Of a stretch of DNA of 5,349 bases, positions 1 to 4,753 are shown piece by piece (position 1 is the first letter of the stretch; each line of letters starts with the position of its first letter). The DNA is taken from contig MFUQ01000012.1 in the NCBI GenBank assembly GCA_001785725.1, forward strand, positions 13,519-18,867. The letters are read 5' to 3'. A model generated the notes under the pieces. It was given only the letters and a program-made list of their open reading frames with translations, was not told where the DNA came from and did no database searches. The translations under genes and the position numbers were made by a program. The stretch is from Candidatus Nomurabacteria bacterium RIFCSPLOWO2_01_FULL_36_10b (GTDB lineage: Bacteria > Patescibacteriota > Minisyncoccia > Phycocordibacterales > UBA1006).

Positions 1-34
1 TCATATATGGGCCTTTTTTCAGTGATCGTGTCAT
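1..34 (-). CDS. rpsS: 30S ribosomal protein S19, N-terminal fragment (cut by window edge)
   Basis: The reverse complement of the left edge opens with ATG and reads MTRSLKKGPYM, the characteristic N-terminus of S19 (family form roughly M-P/T-R-S-L-K-K-G-P-F). Only 11 codons and one further base are visible; the rest lies left of the window. S19 sits in the head of the 30S subunit, pairs with S13 and contacts 16S rRNA near the A-site finger. It normally follows rplB in the S10 operon, as here, 59 bp downstream. There is no Shine-Dalgarno sequence in front of the ATG. A promoter-like TTGACT-N17-TAGTAT ends 13 bp upstream of the start, so an mRNA from it would have a very short leader. Identification rests on a short but highly specific peptide plus gene order. 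Confidence 0.93.
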   Translation of the reverse strand, partial: MTRSLKKGPYM

Positions 35-47
35 ATAGATGTTGTGG

Positions 48-76
48 ATACTAACAAAACGAGATACGTGAGTCAA
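48..76 (-). promoter_or_regulatory. Candidate internal promoter before rpsS (TTGACT-N17-TAGTAT)
   Basis: On the minus strand TTGACT (76-71) is followed after exactly 17 bp by TAGTAT (53-48). Both hexamers and the spacing are identical to the candidate tuf promoter P2 at 4442-4470. Transcription would start near 40-42, giving a leader of only 6 to 8 nt before the rpsS ATG. It lies wholly in the non-coding rplB-rpsS gap. The sequence match is seen; promoter activity is inferred. Confidence 0.5.
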
Positions 77-93
77 ATAGACACATAGCCAAT

Positions 94-939
94 TTATTGA
101 GGATTACGCTTAGTTTTTCGACGAGCAAGAATAAGTGTGTTGGAATATTTCTTTGGTCTACGTGTTTTAACTCCATACGCCAACTTGCCGTGACGTGTTT
201 TAGGACCACGACGTAAACCAATTCCCTGCCTACCTTCGCCACCGCCGTGTGGATGGTCAACAGGATTCATAGCAGAACCACGTACTGTTGGACGAACACC
301 TCTCCAACGGTTACGACCCGCCTTCCCTAGATTAGTTAATTTCCAATCCGGATTTGACACCTCACCAATGCAAGCAAAACAAGTATCAGGAACTTTGCGT
401 GTTTCTGATGAAGGCATACGAAGTGTAGCCATTCCACCGTCATGAGCAGATACTTGAATATAATTGCCAGCGCTACGTCCTAGTTTTGCTCCACCTTTTG
501 ATTTTGCTTCAACATTATATACAAATGTACCTACAGGAATATTACGCAACATCATACGATTACCAATATTTAATGACGCTTCAGCATTAACAATGAATTT
601 ATCTCCAACAGAAACTCCTTTCGGCGCGATAACATATCTTCGCTCACCATCGGCATATAAAGCGAGAGCAATATATGAGCTACGATTTGGGTCATACTCA
701 ATTGTTTCAAACTTAGCTGGGATATTTATCTTGTCATATAAAAAATCAATTTCGCGATATAGACGTTTATGCCCGCTTCCTTTATGCGGAGTTGTAATAC
801 GACCTTGATTATTACGACCCACATTACGCTTACGACCACGAGTAAGACTCTTGTGTGGTGTACTAGTTGTAAGAGTCCCTTTATAAGGAACTGATGTCAT
901 ACCGCGTCGCCCTGGTGTTGTTGGTTTGAATCGTTTCAT
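94..939 (-). CDS. rplB: 50S ribosomal protein L2
   Basis: A full-length L2 of 281 aa (E. coli 273). L2 binds domain IV of 23S rRNA, helps join the subunits and supports the peptidyl-transferase centre. The RNA-binding domain contains GRNNQGRITT (41-50), HKGSGHKRLYR (52-62) and YDPNRS (82-87). The family signature PTVRGSAMNPVDHPHGGGEG is at 217-236, and its D-H-P-H includes the histidine (about 229) linked to peptidyl transfer in E. coli. The C-terminal tail is very basic (RRKTKR). The N-terminus is shorter than in E. coli and begins directly with MKRFKPTTPGRRG. The ATG at 939 lies 5 bp after the rplW stop, with only an A-rich stretch and no Shine-Dalgarno sequence upstream. The stop is TAA. 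It sits fifth of six visible genes in the tuf-S10 unit. Confidence 0.98.
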   Translation of the reverse strand: MKRFKPTTPGRRGMTSVPYKGTLTTSTPHKSLTRGRKRNVGRNNQGRITTPHKGSGHKRLYREIDFLYDKINIPAKFETIEYDPNRSSYIALALYADGERRYVIAPKGVSVGDKFIVNAEASLNIGNRMMLRNIPVGTFVYNVEAKSKGGAKLGRSAGNYIQVSAHDGGMATLRMPSSETRKVPDTCFACIGEVSNPDWKLTNLGKAGRNRWRGVRPTVRGSAMNPVDHPHGGGEGRQGIGLRRGPKTRHGKLAYGVKTRRPKKYSNTLILARRKTKRNPQ

Positions 940-944
940 ATTTT

Positions 945-1277
945 TTAAACAAAATTGATAGTATCGCCTTTTTTTAGATATACCATTGCTTTCTTCCCGC
1001 CACCACGAGTTCCTATACGCCCACGAATATATGATGCCTTTGGTTTATTAACAACAATATTAACGCGAATAGGCGTAACTTTAAATTTTTCTTTAACTGC
1101 CTTCATAATATCTATCTTATTTGCTTTACTAGCAACATTAAATGTATACACATTATATGTACTGATATGAGCCGCTTTTTCTGTAAGACGAGGTTCAAGA
1201 TAGACCCACGAAAATTCACTTTTCGTCTCTTCTTTTTTGTCAGATGTTTTCTTTGTTGGAAGTTTCATTTTTGGCAT
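945..1277 (-). CDS. rplW: 50S ribosomal protein L23
   Basis: L23 of 110 aa, slightly longer than E. coli (100 aa) because of a lysine-rich, probably disordered leader (residues 1-22). L23 surrounds the peptide exit tunnel and is the dock for trigger factor and SRP. The core starts at EPRLTEKAAHI (28-38), equivalent to the APHVSEKAS segment of E. coli; its glutamate (E33) matches the trigger-factor contact Glu18. The IRGRIGTRGGGKKAMVYLKKGD stretch (84-105) holds the 23S rRNA-binding loop and the family signature. The chosen ATG at 1277 is 3 bp after the rplD stop. A second in-frame ATG (Met4) is possible and would change little. No Shine-Dalgarno sequence is visible. The stop is TAA, and rplB starts 5 bp later. 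Confidence 0.97.
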   Translation of the reverse strand: MPKMKLPTKKTSDKKEETKSEFSWVYLEPRLTEKAAHISTYNVYTFNVASKANKIDIMKAVKEKFKVTPIRVNIVVNKPKASYIRGRIGTRGGGKKAMVYLKKGDTINFV

Positions 1278-1280
1278 ATA

Positions 1281-1964
1281 TTATTTAGTTGTACTTTTAT
1301 ACCAATGACGTTCTACTAATATTGCATTTACATCTTCTGGACTAACAACAACAACGTATCTTGCTTGCGCAACATCAAGTGTATTTACATTTTTTGCGTC
1401 AGCAATTTTAACATGAGGCATGTTGCGAATACTTGCGATAAGTTTGTCATTATACTCAGGAACTACTATCAATATATTTGTTGAATTTGATTTAGTATGC
1501 AATGTTTCAAATCCTGAAACTTTTGTAAGTCCAGCCAACGCATCATACACTGTCTTTGTTGAATAATCTGTTATTGGTAAAACATCTAAACAAATAAGAC
1601 GCTTGTCGGCAACATGTGAAGATAGCGCACTATAAAGTGACTTAATTTTCATCTTACGATTAATCTTTTGAGAAAAATCTCTATCATTGCGAGGCCCGAA
1701 AGTAGTACCTCCTCCAATCCAAATGGGGCTTCTTGATGAACCGTGGCGAGCGCGTCCAGTTCCTTTTTGACGCCATGGTTTCTTCCCTCCACCACTAACT
1801 TCTCCACGATCTTTTGCGTGTGCAGAACCCTGCCGTGCATTTGCTTGCATCGCAATAATAACTTGGTGTACTAAATCTTTATTCCATGTTTCAGCAAAAA
1901 CCATGTCAGATAATTCTGCTGTTCCTTTTTTCGTACCCTGTGTTGTATAGATGTCCATTTTCAT
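1281..1964 (-). CDS. rplD: 50S ribosomal protein L4
   Basis: L4 of 227 aa from this start (E. coli 201). L4 binds 23S rRNA domain I and sends a long loop into the wall of the exit tunnel. That loop is seen as GEVSGGGKKPWRQKGTGRARHGSSRSPIW (about 54-82), followed by GGGTTFGPRNDRDFSQKINRKMK. The reading frame stays open up to 2066, but the extra residues overlap rplC and look unlike L4, so I start at the ATG at 1964, 7 bp after the rplC stop. A second ATG two codons on (1958; MDIYTTQG) is equally acceptable. In E. coli, L4 represses its own operon through a leader upstream of rpsJ; the 72-bp tuf-rpsJ gap here shows no comparable structure. The stop is TAA. Confidence 0.96.
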   Translation of the reverse strand: MKMDIYTTQGTKKGTAELSDMVFAETWNKDLVHQVIIAMQANARQGSAHAKDRGEVSGGGKKPWRQKGTGRARHGSSRSPIWIGGGTTFGPRNDRDFSQKINRKMKIKSLYSALSSHVADKRLICLDVLPITDYSTKTVYDALAGLTKVSGFETLHTKSNSTNILIVVPEYNDKLIASIRNMPHVKIADAKNVNTLDVAQARYVVVVSPEDVNAILVERHWYKSTTK

Positions 1965-1971
1965 AAAAGTG

Positions 1972-2604
1972 TTACTTCGCCTCCTCTTTACCAGTAATCT
2001 CAAGTATGGTACCGCGTCTACCAGGCACAGCACCCTTAACCACAAGTAGATGCTTATCTGAATCAATTGCCAAAACCTTCAAATTACTTATCGTGTTACG
2101 ATTTCCACCCATACGCCCTGGCATACGCATTCCTTTCGCAACACGTCCTCCAGCACGACCGCCGCCGGCAATAGAACCACCTTCACGTTCAGAATGCTTC
2201 TGTCCATGCGTACGTCTACCCCCAGAAAATCCATGACGTTTAACTACACCCTGAAATCCCTTACCTTTACTATTACCAGATACAACAATAGAATCTCCAA
2301 TAGCAAACATATCTGATAACGAAAATGAATCTCCCCTGCCAAGTGTTGGCGTTTCAGTAATACGTACTTCACGTACAGTCTGAAACAATGGGAGATCCTT
2401 CCATGCGCCTTTTTGCGCTTTTGAAACATGTTTTTCTTTACGTACACCAAATCCAATTTGCATTGCTTGATACTTATCACGTTCTAGTGTTTTTATATCA
2501 GTCACAGTTCCTGGCGTAACTTCAATAACCGTGGCAGCATGAGCTTGCCCACTTTCATCAAAGTATCTAATCATTTCTATTTTTTTGCCTATACTGAATT
2601 TCAT
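1972..2604 (-). CDS. rplC: 50S ribosomal protein L3
   Basis: L3 of 210 aa (E. coli 209), an early 50S assembly protein whose long loop reaches toward the peptidyl-transferase centre. The start MKFSIGKKIEMIRYF matches the family N-terminus (E. coli MIGLVGKKVGMTRIF). The signature region FAIGDSIVVSGNSKGKGFQGVVKR spans about 100-123, and the ending VVKGAVPGRRG is typical. The extended loop reads GGSIAGGGRAGGRVAKGMRMPGRMG (142-166). At the place of E. coli Gln150, the glutamine methylated by PrmB, there is glycine (G149). An in-frame ATG at 2625 and a TTG at 2637 would add 7 or 11 residues with no family match, so 2604 is preferred. No Shine-Dalgarno sequence is seen. The stop is TAA, 7 bp before rplD. 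Confidence 0.96.
   Translation of the reverse strand: MKFSIGKKIEMIRYFDESGQAHAATVIEVTPGTVTDIKTLERDKYQAMQIGFGVRKEKHVSKAQKGAWKDLPLFQTVREVRITETPTLGRGDSFSLSDMFAIGDSIVVSGNSKGKGFQGVVKRHGFSGGRRTHGQKHSEREGGSIAGGGRAGGRVAKGMRMPGRMGGNRNTISNLKVLAIDSDKHLLVVKGAVPGRRGTILEITGKEEAK
1980..1987 (-). promoter_or_regulatory. Shine-Dalgarno-like AGAGGAGG upstream of rplD
   Basis: The last codons of rplC (Lys-Glu-Glu-Ala-Lys) contain AGAGGAGG, a near-perfect anti-16S match. It ends 15 nt before the rplD ATG at 1964 and 21 nt before the alternative ATG at 1958, both longer than the usual 5 to 9 nt. It could be a weak ribosome binding site or simply the coding sequence for two glutamates. It does not settle the rplD start. 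Confidence 0.3.
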
Positions 2605-2625
2605 AATATTTTGACCAAGGGTCAT

Positions 2626-2657
2626 CTGATACGACAAAATTTATTTCATCATATCAG
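2626..2657 (-). repeat. Weak inverted repeat in the rpsJ-rplC gap
   Basis: CTGATA and TATCAG (2626-2631 and 2652-2657) form a 6-bp inverted repeat with a 20-nt loop in the 64-bp gap before rplC. Just outside it, GGT and ACC could add three pairs across an internal loop. There is no T-run, so it is not a terminator. It may be a minor leader structure for rplC, or chance. Confidence 0.25.
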
Positions 2658-2668
2658 TCACCATTCGT

Positions 2669-2995
2669 CTAAACCATCTTAATATCAGCCTCAACACCAG
2701 AAGGGAGATTCATGCTTGTTAAAGCTTCAATCAGCTTTGGAGATGGATTAATAATATCAATTAAACGCTTATGAACACGCACTTCAAATTGTTCACGAGC
2801 ATCTTTGTGCACAAATGTTGATCGGTTAACTGTATACTTCTTTATTTCATTTGGAAGTGGCACAGGACCTTTAACTTTAGCATCATAACGAAGAGCAATA
2901 TCCATAATCTGCTTAACTGATGCATCAAGAATTTTATTCTCGTATGCGCGTAAACGGATTCTGAGTTTCACATCTGACAATGTTTTCGTAGCCAT
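2669..2995 (-). CDS. rpsJ: 30S ribosomal protein S10
   Basis: S10 of 108 aa (E. coli 103), a protein of the 30S head that in many bacteria also serves as NusE, pairing with NusB in antitermination. KLRIRLRAYENKILD (10-24) matches the opening strand and helix; VKGPVPLPN (41-49) is the signature loop, with Asn where most bacteria have Thr; and FVHKDAREQFEVRVHKRLIDI (61-81) is the conserved second half. The frame is open upstream to a TTG at 3016, but the extra residues are not S10-like, and ATG at 2995 (MATKTLSD) is preferred. No Shine-Dalgarno sequence is visible. The stop is TAG, the only one among the complete genes here. It lies 72 bp after tuf; that gap holds only a weak TCATT-CTTA-AATGA hairpin. 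Confidence 0.97.
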   Translation of the reverse strand: MATKTLSDVKLRIRLRAYENKILDASVKQIMDIALRYDAKVKGPVPLPNEIKKYTVNRSTFVHKDAREQFEVRVHKRLIDIINPSPKLIEALTSMNLPSGVEADIKMV

Positions 2996-3067
2996 ACCAT
3001 TGGGGCTGGTTATCAATACTTATCCAATCATTTAAGAATGACAGGCAAACATTGAATTCCACATAGG

Positions 3068-4258
3068 TTAGGCGGTAATCTTAGTCACAACACCAGCCCC
3101 AACTGTACGACCACCTTCACGGATAGCAAAACGTTGCTGATCTTCCAATGCAACAGGAGAAGTAAGCTTAACCGTCAAATTTACTGTATCACCAGGCATT
3201 ACCATTTCAGTGCCTGATGGCAATGTTACATCACCAGTTACATCAGTCGTACGAATATAAAATTGTGGCTTATATCCATTGAAAAATGGTGTATGACGGC
3301 CACCTTCCTCTTTCTTTAATATATACACTTCGCAAGTAAAATCTGTGTGAGGGGTAACTGTGCCCGGTTTTGCAAGTACTTGGCCACGATGTACTTCTTC
3401 TTTCTTTGTACCACGAAGCAAGATACCAGCATTATCGCCAGCCTGACCTTCATTTAATTGCTTATTGAACATTTCAATACCTGTTATAGTAGTTTTAGTT
3501 GTAGGAGCAAGACCAATAATTTCTACTTCCTCACCAACTTTTAGAGTACCGCGCTCAATCTTACCAGTAACAACAGTACCGCGTCCTTCAATAGAAAAGA
3601 TATCTTCAATAGGCATTAGAAATGGCTTATCCAAATCACGCACAGGTGTTGGAATCCACTCATCAACCGCTTTCATAAGATCCATAATTTTCTGAGCCCA
3701 CGGATCATTCATATCTTTTGCTTCAATTGCCTTTAAACCAGAACCACGAATTATTGGAACATTTTTACCATCGTAATCATACTTATCCAATAGCTCACGA
3801 ATTTCTTCTTCCACAAGATCAACCATCTCCTTATCATCAACGAGGTCAACTTTGTTTATGAAAACAACAAGACGAGGAACATTTACTTGACGAGCAAGAA
3901 GAACGTGCTCACGTGTTTGTGGCATCATACCGTCAGTTGCGGCTACTACTAGAATAGCTCCGTCCATCTGAGCGGCGCCAGTGATCATATTTTTAATATA
4001 ATCAGCGTGTCCAGGCGCATCAATGTGAGCATAGTGACGCTTATCTGTCTCATACTCTTGGTGAGAAAGAGAAATAGTAATACCACGTTCCTTTTCTTCA
4101 GGAGCATTATCAATATCATCAACGCCCTTCTCGCTAGCATTAAAACCAGCAAGACGAAGGACATGCAAAATACCCGCTGTTAGAGTTGTCTTACCATGGT
4201 CAACATGACCAATAGTTCCAACATTCACATGGGGCTTCGTACGTTCAAATACTGCCAT
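3068..4258 (-). CDS. tuf: Translation elongation factor Tu (EF-Tu)
   Basis: EF-Tu of 396 aa, full length (E. coli 394). It is a GTPase that carries aminoacyl-tRNA to the ribosomal A site. Domain 1 has all G motifs: P-loop GHVDHGKT (17-24), RGIT with the switch I threonine (T61), DAPGH (80-84) with the GTPase-activating His84, NKVD (135-138) and SGL (173-175). Domains 2 and 3 are intact, including GRGTVVTGKIERG (225-237) and the ending REGGRTVGAGVVTKI. Compared with E. coli, the cysteines at 81, 137 and 255 are Ala, Val and Ile; the only cysteine visible is C309. ATG at 4258 (MAVFERTKPH) is chosen over an in-frame ATG two codons earlier at 4264. No Shine-Dalgarno sequence is seen. It heads the S10 unit behind a structured leader. 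Confidence 0.98.
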   Translation of the reverse strand: MAVFERTKPHVNVGTIGHVDHGKTTLTAGILHVLRLAGFNASEKGVDDIDNAPEEKERGITISLSHQEYETDKRHYAHIDAPGHADYIKNMITGAAQMDGAILVVAATDGMMPQTREHVLLARQVNVPRLVVFINKVDLVDDKEMVDLVEEEIRELLDKYDYDGKNVPIIRGSGLKAIEAKDMNDPWAQKIMDLMKAVDEWIPTPVRDLDKPFLMPIEDIFSIEGRGTVVTGKIERGTLKVGEEVEIIGLAPTTKTTITGIEMFNKQLNEGQAGDNAGILLRGTKKEEVHRGQVLAKPGTVTPHTDFTCEVYILKKEEGGRHTPFFNGYKPQFYIRTTDVTGDVTLPSGTEMVMPGDTVNLTVKLTSPVALEDQQRFAIREGGRTVGAGVVTKITA

Positions 4259-4280
4259 ATACATAATGTGTATAACGTAC

Positions 4281-4341
4281 TTGTATAGTGTGAGAGTGCG
4301 TAATTCTAAGAATTACTACATTTTTCTACCACACTATCCAA
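4281..4341 (-). promoter_or_regulatory. Long stem-loop with nested hairpin in the tuf leader
   Basis: Twelve-base arms 4281-4292 and 4330-4341 (TTGGATAGTGTG and CACACTATACAA on the minus strand) pair at 11 of 12 positions. Inside the loop lies a second perfect 7-3-7 hairpin, GTAATTC-TAA-GAATTAC (4300-4316). The element ends 22 nt before the tuf ATG and lies in the mRNA from either upstream promoter. There is no T-run after it, so it is not a terminator. A role in tuf translation or mRNA stability is inference, and I recognise no named RNA family. Confidence 0.5.
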
Positions 4342-4370
4342 TGCCGTTTACACTAAATTAGATTAATATC

Positions 4371-4436
4371 ATCGCGCTGGGCGCGATTAGATATCGCGCT
4401 GAACGTGATCTGATATCACGTTTGACGTGATATGGT
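4371..4436. repeat. Three tandem 22-bp palindromic repeats in the tuf leader
   Basis: Units at 4371-4392, 4393-4414 and 4415-4436 repeat with an exact 22-bp period. Each begins with a 7-3-7 inverted repeat: ATCGCGC-TGG-GCGCGAT, ATCGCGC-TGA-ACGTGAT and ATCACGT-TTG-ACGTGAT. Units 1 and 3 are perfect palindromes; unit 2 has the left arm of unit 1 and the right arm of unit 3. As a result each inner arm can pair with either neighbour. They lie just downstream of candidate promoter P2. They could be operator sites spaced about two helical turns apart, or alternative RNA hairpins in the tuf leader. Too few copies and no spacers for a CRISPR array. Confidence 0.8.
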
Positions 4437-4441
4437 TCTCT

Positions 4442-4470
4442 ATACTAGTAAAAGTTGTCGCATAAGTCAA
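4442..4470 (-). promoter_or_regulatory. Candidate tuf promoter P2 (TTGACT-N17-TAGTAT)
   Basis: On the minus strand TTGACT (4470-4465) and TAGTAT (4447-4442) are 17 bp apart, predicting a start near 4435 and a tuf leader of about 177 nt. The same two hexamers at the same spacing occur before rpsS at 48-76. It lies downstream of the terminator-like hairpin at 4501-4536, so it would be the main route into tuf if P1 transcripts stop there. The sequence is seen; activity is inferred. Confidence 0.5.
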
Positions 4471-4500
4471 TGTATATATTGTGAGGATAAGTTTAAATAT

Positions 4501-4536
4501 AAAAAGAACCGACCCCCACAATACGCGAGAGCCGGT
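4501..4536 (-). terminator. Candidate intrinsic terminator or attenuator between P1 and P2
   Basis: In minus-strand RNA, 4536-4527 pairs with 4517-4508 as a 10-bp stem (ACCG... with ...CGGU), including three G-U pairs, around a 9-nt loop. It is followed by UUCUUUUU at 4508-4501. The G-U pairs would be A-C mismatches in plus-strand RNA and no T-run follows on that strand, so the structure fits only a minus-strand transcript. It could end P1 transcription completely or act as a regulated attenuator ahead of tuf. Confidence 0.5.
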
Positions 4537-4575
4537 AACCACCAACGCCAAACCTCAAATAGATGAAAACAAATC
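4501..4575 (-). ncRNA. Putative 75-nt leader RNA or small RNA from P1
   Basis: Transcription from P1 would begin near 4575 and stop at the hairpin and U-run ending at 4501. The body contains GAGGUUUGGCGUUGGUGGUU, and its UUGGU-GGUU-ACCGG segment can pair in a way that uses the 5' arm of the terminator, so an antiterminator-like alternative exists. A 36-codon frame (4577-4467, ATG at the predicted start, with Trp-Arg-Trp-Trp) runs through it. I recognise no known RNA family. It may be a free small RNA or an attenuated tuf leader. Confidence 0.35.
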
Positions 4576-4581
4576 ATTAAA

Positions 4582-4609
4582 AGTATACACCCATTGATAG
4601 AAATGTCAA
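4582..4609 (-). promoter_or_regulatory. Candidate promoter P1 toward tuf (TTGACA-N16-TATACT)
   Basis: On the minus strand a consensus -35 TTGACA (4609-4604) is followed by 16 bp and TATACT (4587-4582), a 5/6 match to TATAAT. This is the best sigma-70-type match in the window. The -35 box lies inside a perfect palindrome, ATGTCA-ACA-TGACAT (4603-4617), a possible operator. It is divergent to the plus-strand promoter, with 24 bp between their -35 boxes. Confidence 0.55.
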
Positions 4610-4617
4610 CATGACAT
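4603..4617. promoter_or_regulatory. 15-bp palindrome over the P1 -35 box
   Basis: ATGTCA-ACA-TGACAT is a perfect 6-3-6 inverted repeat that covers the P1 -35 hexamer. A repressor bound here would block P1. It could also be a by-product of the TTGACA sequence, since only a few extra matching bases are needed. Confidence 0.35.
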
Positions 4618-4633
4618 CCCTTTTTTATAATAA

Positions 4634-4662
4634 TTGACACACAATGTGTGTTAAGCTACATT
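4634..4662 (+). promoter_or_regulatory. Candidate plus-strand promoter facing the fusA terminator
   Basis: TTGACA (4634-4639), a 17-bp spacer and TACATT (4657-4662, 4/6 match) form a promoter-like pair on the plus strand, opposite to all genes in the window. Transcription would start near 4669 and meet the bidirectional terminator at 4725-4756. No convincing protein gene lies between them. Confidence 0.4.
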
Positions 4663-4672
4663 ACAATGTAAT
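4637..4672. promoter_or_regulatory. Two ACAATGT-centred palindromes 22 bp apart (operator-like)
   Basis: ACACAC-AAT-GTGTGT (4637-4651) and ATTACA-A-TGTAAT (4660-4672) are both perfect palindromes with the same ACAATGT core (4641-4647 and 4663-4669), offset by exactly 22 bp. They overlap the -35 and -10 boxes of the plus-strand promoter, which is the arrangement expected for a dimeric repressor binding on one DNA face. The regulator is unknown. Confidence 0.45.
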
Positions 4673-4753
4673 AATTTTTGAGGGTGATTCATGGATACTC
4701 GTGCGAATGATGTCCTGCACGAGCAAAAGCCCCACCATGGAGTGGGGCTTTTT
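4669..4753 (+). ncRNA. Putative 85-nt plus-strand small RNA
   Basis: A transcript from the plus-strand promoter would hold two hairpins: a perfect 7-bp stem CTCGTGC/GCACGAG (4698-4704, 4717-4723) and the terminator stem, ending in TTTTT. The first hairpin is beyond the fusA terminator and is not needed for it, which gives some support for an RNA of its own. An ATG at 4691 has GAGGG six bases upstream, but its frame crosses the terminator and runs antisense into fusA. The RNA is inferred from signals only. Confidence 0.3.

Noticed and set aside
464..808. Plus-strand 114-codon open frame
   Set aside because: Entirely antisense to rplB, whose protein is clearly conserved; no family resemblance and no start signal.
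955..1170. Plus-strand 71-codon hydrophobic frame
   Set aside because: Antisense to rplW; the hydrophobic look comes from reading lysine-rich codons backwards.
1965..2066. N-terminal extension of rplD
   Set aside because: Overlaps the end of rplC and reads nothing like L4; the L4-like sequence begins at 1964 or 1958.
2996..3067. Promoter or L4-type leader before rpsJ
   Set aside because: No convincing -35/-10 pair (TTGCCT has no -10 box at 16-18 bp) and only a 5-bp hairpin; the gap looks like a plain spacer.
4259..4273. ATACA-TAATG-TGTAT inverted repeat at the tuf start
   Set aside because: Only five A/T-rich pairs; too weak to claim a start-codon-masking hairpin, though it covers the alternative ATG at 4264.
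4371..4436. CRISPR array
   Set aside because: Direct 22-bp tandem units with no unique spacers between them, only three copies, and no cas genes in view.
4501..4575. tRNA gene
   Set aside because: No cloverleaf arms, no T-loop GGTTCRA motif in the right place and no acceptor stem pairing could be built.
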